The notes below the pieces were generated by a model. It did no database searches. It was not told the origin of the DNA and saw only the letters and a list, made by a program, of their open reading frames with translations. From contig OZ245048.1 of NCBI GenBank assembly GCA_965224435.1, positions 1 through 64,000 of the forward strand: a DNA stretch of 64,000 nucleotides. Direction: 5' to 3'. Source of the stretch: JAJRQY01 sp965224435 (GTDB taxonomy: Bacteria > Actinomycetota > Acidimicrobiia > Acidimicrobiales > SZUA-35). The number at the start of each line of letters is the position of its first letter. Within the stretch, counting starts at the first letter, position 1. The translations under genes were made by a program, and so were the position numbers. Below are positions 61,429-64,000 of the stretch, one piece after another.

Positions 61429-62685
61429 ATGTCGCATGAATTCGTAGACCTTCGCAATCCCCTTCACTCTCAGTTCTGGGTGCGCCCGATGGCGGAGATT
61501 GACGCCGACCTGGCCAACATTCGTTCTCGTGGCTTGATGTATATCGAGGAACCCAAACCTGATCCTGGAGTTCCCCTGTCCCAAGGGCCCGGTGGCTGGA
61601 TCGTGACGCGGTATGACCAGATTCTGGAGGTGTCCAAGCAGGCGGAAATCTACTCCTCCGCCAGTGGAGTGACAGCCATTGACAGTCCGCCGGAGTTCAA
61701 CGAGTTCTTTGGTTCCATGATCTCCATGGACAATCCGCGCCACGCTCGTCTGCGAAGGCTGGTTGCCCCCGGTTTCACCCCCCGGATGATGAAGAAGCTG
61801 GAAGACTCGGTTGACATTCAGGCCGAGATCATCATCGACGAGATCGCCGAGCGGGGTGAATGTGACTTTGTTACTGATGTAGCTGCGCGGCTACCACTTC
61901 GCATTGTCTGTGATTTGATGGGAATTCCTGAGTCTGAGACCCAGATGGTGTTCGACAACACCAACATCATCCTCGGTGCAGGTGACCCCGAGTTTGTTGC
62001 TCCCGACGCCGACATCCTGACCGCAATTCTCACTGCTGGCGGAGATCTAGCCGCCCTCATGACCGAGGTTGCAAAGTCGAAGGAGGGCAAGAACGATGAT
62101 GACCTCACCACCATCTTGGTGAACGCCGAAGTTGACGGGGAGAAACTCAGCCATGCTGACGTGGCTAGCTTCTTCATCTTGTTAGTGGTCGCCGGAAATG
62201 AAACTACCCGCAATGCCATCAGCTGGGGCCTGACCTACCTGACCGAAAACCCAGACCAACGGGCAATCTGGACCAAGGATTTCGATGGAGTCGCTGGCAC
62301 CGCGGTAGAAGAGATTGTCCGACTCGCTTCTCCCGTGACCTACATGAGGCGAACGGCCTTAGCTGACACTGAGCTTGGTGGGCAAGAAATCAAGGCAGGT
62401 GACAAGCTGTTTATGAACTACCTGGCGGCCAACCGAGACGAAGACGTTTTCGACCGCCCTTACGACTTTGATGTGCAGCGAGACCCCAATCATCACGTAG
62501 GTTTCGGTGGCCCAGGACCTCACTTCTGTCTCGGTGCTCACCTGGCCCGCCGCGAGATAACCGTCATGTTCCGCCACCTCTTCGATCGCCTACCCGATAT
62601 AGAAGCCACAGGTGCCCCGGTGCAGTTGGCGTCGAGCTTCATCCACGGGATCAAACATCTCCCTGCCAGCTTCACCCCGGCTTGA
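61429..62685 (+). CDS. Cytochrome P450
   Basis: 418 residues, soluble bacterial type. The I-helix has AGNETT (255-260) with the acid-Thr pair, the K-helix ExxR is EEIVR, and the heme loop FGGPGPHFCLGAHLAR has the thiolate ligand Cys367. ISMDNPRHARLRRLVAPGF is the C-helix region. It resembles the CYP125/CYP142-like steroid or fatty-acid hydroxylases of actinobacteria, but the substrate cannot be fixed from sequence. A TetR gene follows 19 bp later, likely co-transcribed and regulatory. Confidence 0.93.
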   Translation: MSHEFVDLRNPLHSQFWVRPMAEIDADLANIRSRGLMYIEEPKPDPGVPLSQGPGGWIVTRYDQILEVSKQAEIYSSASGVTAIDSPPEFNEFFGSMISMDNPRHARLRRLVAPGFTPRMMKKLEDSVDIQAEIIIDEIAERGECDFVTDVAARLPLRIVCDLMGIPESETQMVFDNTNIILGAGDPEFVAPDADILTAILTAGGDLAALMTEVAKSKEGKNDDDLTTILVNAEVDGEKLSHADVASFFILLVVAGNETTRNAISWGLTYLTENPDQRAIWTKDFDGVAGTAVEEIVRLASPVTYMRRTALADTELGGQEIKAGDKLFMNYLAANRDEDVFDRPYDFDVQRDPNHHVGFGGPGPHFCLGAHLARREITVMFRHLFDRLPDIEATGAPVQLASSFIHGIKHLPASFTPA

Positions 62686-62704
62686 TCGCTCCGTACGTTA
62701 GCGT

Positions 62705-63277
62705 ATGGCCATGACTCCAAGACGAACGGCAACTGACTGGACAATGGCCGTTCTTGAGGCAATCGCTGGGGGCGGAGTAGCTAGTGTTTCCATCGAGCGC
62801 CTAGCAAGAGAACTCGGTGTAACCAAGGGCAGCTTCTATTGGCACTTTGCCGATCGAGGTGAGGCCATTGAGGCCGCCCTCCTTGTTTGGGAACAGCAAG
62901 GCACGCTCGAGATCATTCGCCTTCTCCAGGAAGTCAGTGATCCTCGCGAGCGTCTGATCTCCCTATTGTCGTTGATTGTCACCGACCAAGAACACGGACC
63001 CGTCGATATCGGTTTGGCGAGTCAGGCCAGCGACCCGGTTGTTGGTCCAATCCTGCGACGAATCACTTCGGCCAGGGTTGATTTTGTAGCCGACCTCTTC
63101 GGTCAGTTGGGTCTCCCCCCAGCGCGGGCGCAACGCCAAGCCCGATTGGCGGTAGCCAGCTATCTAGGCCATTTCCAGCTCCAAGCAGCATTGCCAAACG
63201 ACAAGTATCTAGCCAACCCCAGCAAGACATACCTCAATCAGATGGCTGAGATGCTGCTTGGGGACACTGTTCCATGA
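62705..63277 (+). CDS. TetR-family regulator
   Basis: 190 residues. The HTH reads VASVSIERLARELGVTKGSFYWHFADRGEAIEAAL. The C-terminal part (LLSLIVTDQEHGPVDIGLAS, ARLAVASYLGHFQLQ) belongs to a common actinobacterial subgroup. The start may be ATG 62705 or 62711. It follows the P450 gene closely, suggesting it controls that operon. No operator was identified. Confidence 0.85.
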   Translation: MAMTPRRTATDWTMAVLEAIAGGGVASVSIERLARELGVTKGSFYWHFADRGEAIEAALLVWEQQGTLEIIRLLQEVSDPRERLISLLSLIVTDQEHGPVDIGLASQASDPVVGPILRRITSARVDFVADLFGQLGLPPARAQRQARLAVASYLGHFQLQAALPNDKYLANPSKTYLNQMAEMLLGDTVP

Positions 63278-63322
63278 TCAGAAAAGCCAGTTGAACAAAA
63301 CAGCCAGTTATGGTCGACCATC

Positions 63323-64000
63323 GTGGATAATCAGCTTGATCAGGAAGACTTCAGAAGCCCCCAGGGCACCTTTGCGCTCGAGCGGGTTCCGCCTCGTCGC
63401 AATCTGCGGGCATGGGATTCAGCTGATGAATACCTCCTGAACCACCTATCAGAGACCGGTGGCCCGGTCGGACCCCTGTTCCTGGTGAATGACAGCTTTG
63501 GTGCCCTCGCCTGTGCCCTGTCCGACAATGAGCCGATCTCATGGTCCGATTCGTTCTTGTCCCATGAGGCCGTCAGAGAAAACCTGGCCAGCAATAATGT
63601 TGACCCCGACTCGATCCAGTGCTTGCCCAGTACACAAACACCCGCGGCAGGCACAGTAATCGGCACAGTATTGATCAAGATCCCCAAGACGCTAGCCCTG
63701 CTCGAATACCAGCTGGGCCAGATCCGACCGTTCTTGAACGAAGAGACGGTGATCATTGGGGCGGGCATGGTCAAGCACATCCATACCTCAACTCTGGAGC
63801 TGTTTGAGAAGATCCTTGGTCCGACGACAACATCGCTAGCTACCAAGAAGGCCCGCCTGTCTTTCACCCGGTTCGACCCAAACCTTAAGCCCGGCCCAGT
63901 CCTGCAACCGACCAGCTATGAATTTGGTTCGGGCCTTGCCGCGGTGACCATGCCCGGAGTCTTCGCCAATCGAAAACTGGATATTGGAACCCGCTTCTTT
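63323..64000 (+). CDS. RlmG/RsmC-like rRNA (guanine-N2) methyltransferase, partial
   Basis: 226 codons, open at the window end. SPQGTFALERVPPRRNLRAW DSADEYLL, LFLVNDSFGALACALS and EPISWSDSFLSHEAVRENLA match the N-terminal, non-catalytic domain of RlmG. VLIKIPKTLALLEYQLGQIR, GAGMVKHIHTSTLELFEKI and the terminal NRKLDIGTRFF lead into the catalytic domain beyond the window. The only in-frame start consistent with this is GTG 63323; upstream the frame runs to the TetR stop without ATG. It probably modifies 23S rRNA. Confidence 0.8.
   Translation, partial: MDNQLDQEDFRSPQGTFALERVPPRRNLRAWDSADEYLLNHLSETGGPVGPLFLVNDSFGALACALSDNEPISWSDSFLSHEAVRENLASNNVDPDSIQCLPSTQTPAAGTVIGTVLIKIPKTLALLEYQLGQIRPFLNEETVIIGAGMVKHIHTSTLELFEKILGPTTTSLATKKARLSFTRFDPNLKPGPVLQPTSYEFGSGLAAVTMPGVFANRKLDIGTRFF

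Overview
The window is a chromosomal replication-origin region of an actinomycete. The gene order is the classic actinobacterial origin block: gyrA, gyrB, dciA (DUF721), recF, dnaN and dnaA on the minus strand, then rpmH, rnpA, yidD, yidC, khpB/jag, rsmG, parA and parB on the plus strand. It is followed by trxA, trxB, an anti-sigma/ECF sigma pair, a Ser/Thr kinase, DUF6049, and then cca. A DUF3566 gene and tRNA-Ile(GAU) sit beyond gyrA, as in Mycobacterium. A DUF5318-ponA-rpsF-ssb-rpsR-rplI-dnaB block follows further right. The base composition is moderate rather than very GC-rich, and many proteins resemble Acidimicrobiia-type families. Acidimicrobiia is therefore my best guess, but it is an inference.

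Layout. 1-7.4 kb: a partial nicotinate phosphoribosyltransferase, a secreted M23 peptidase, the rpmB-rpmG pair, an MscS channel, a mycothiol-dependent isomerase-like enzyme, a FliA/WhiG-type sigma factor, a saccharopine-dehydrogenase-like gene broken by two single-base frameshifts, and tRNA-Ile. 7.4-18.4 kb: the replication initiation and gyrase cluster. The dnaA-dnaN spacer is the best oriC candidate, and the rpmH-dnaA spacer carries further DnaA-box-like sites. 19-26.3 kb: membrane-protein insertion genes and chromosome segregation. Two parS-like sites flank an unusual 1.9 kb stretch between rsmG and parA in which I support no gene. 26.6-34.8 kb (minus strand): thioredoxin system, ECF sigma/anti-sigma, kinase, DUF6049 and an acetyltransferase. 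The murJ gene normally expected between DUF6049 and the kinase is absent.

34.9-44.1 kb: HDAC-like amidohydrolase, CCA-adding enzyme, DUF5318, a class A penicillin-binding protein, and the S6/SSB/S18/L9/DnaB operon. 44-64 kb is accessory. It holds a TetR-controlled azoreductase with a perfect operator, a frameshifted MerR/GyrI regulator, NUDIX, DUF2277, a DEAD-box helicase and a YtcJ-like amidohydrolase. It also holds a metal-response group (DUF2087, SigZ-like sigma, CadI/ArsI, TSUP exporter), a Phd/PIN toxin-antitoxin pair, a cation/proton antiporter, a thioredoxin-fold lipoprotein, a cytochrome P450 with a TetR regulator, and a partial RlmG-type rRNA methyltransferase.

The most interesting observation is the thioredoxin-fold lipoprotein at 60679-61275. 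Its reading frame is interrupted by a single UGA exactly where the first cysteine of the WCxxC redox motif should be, and the frame continues with full homology afterwards. A hairpin with a GGUC apical loop lies 26 nt downstream of the UGA, the geometry of a bacterial SECIS element. This looks like a selenocysteine (UxxC) TlpA/DsbE-like protein, although no selenocysteine machinery is visible in the window.
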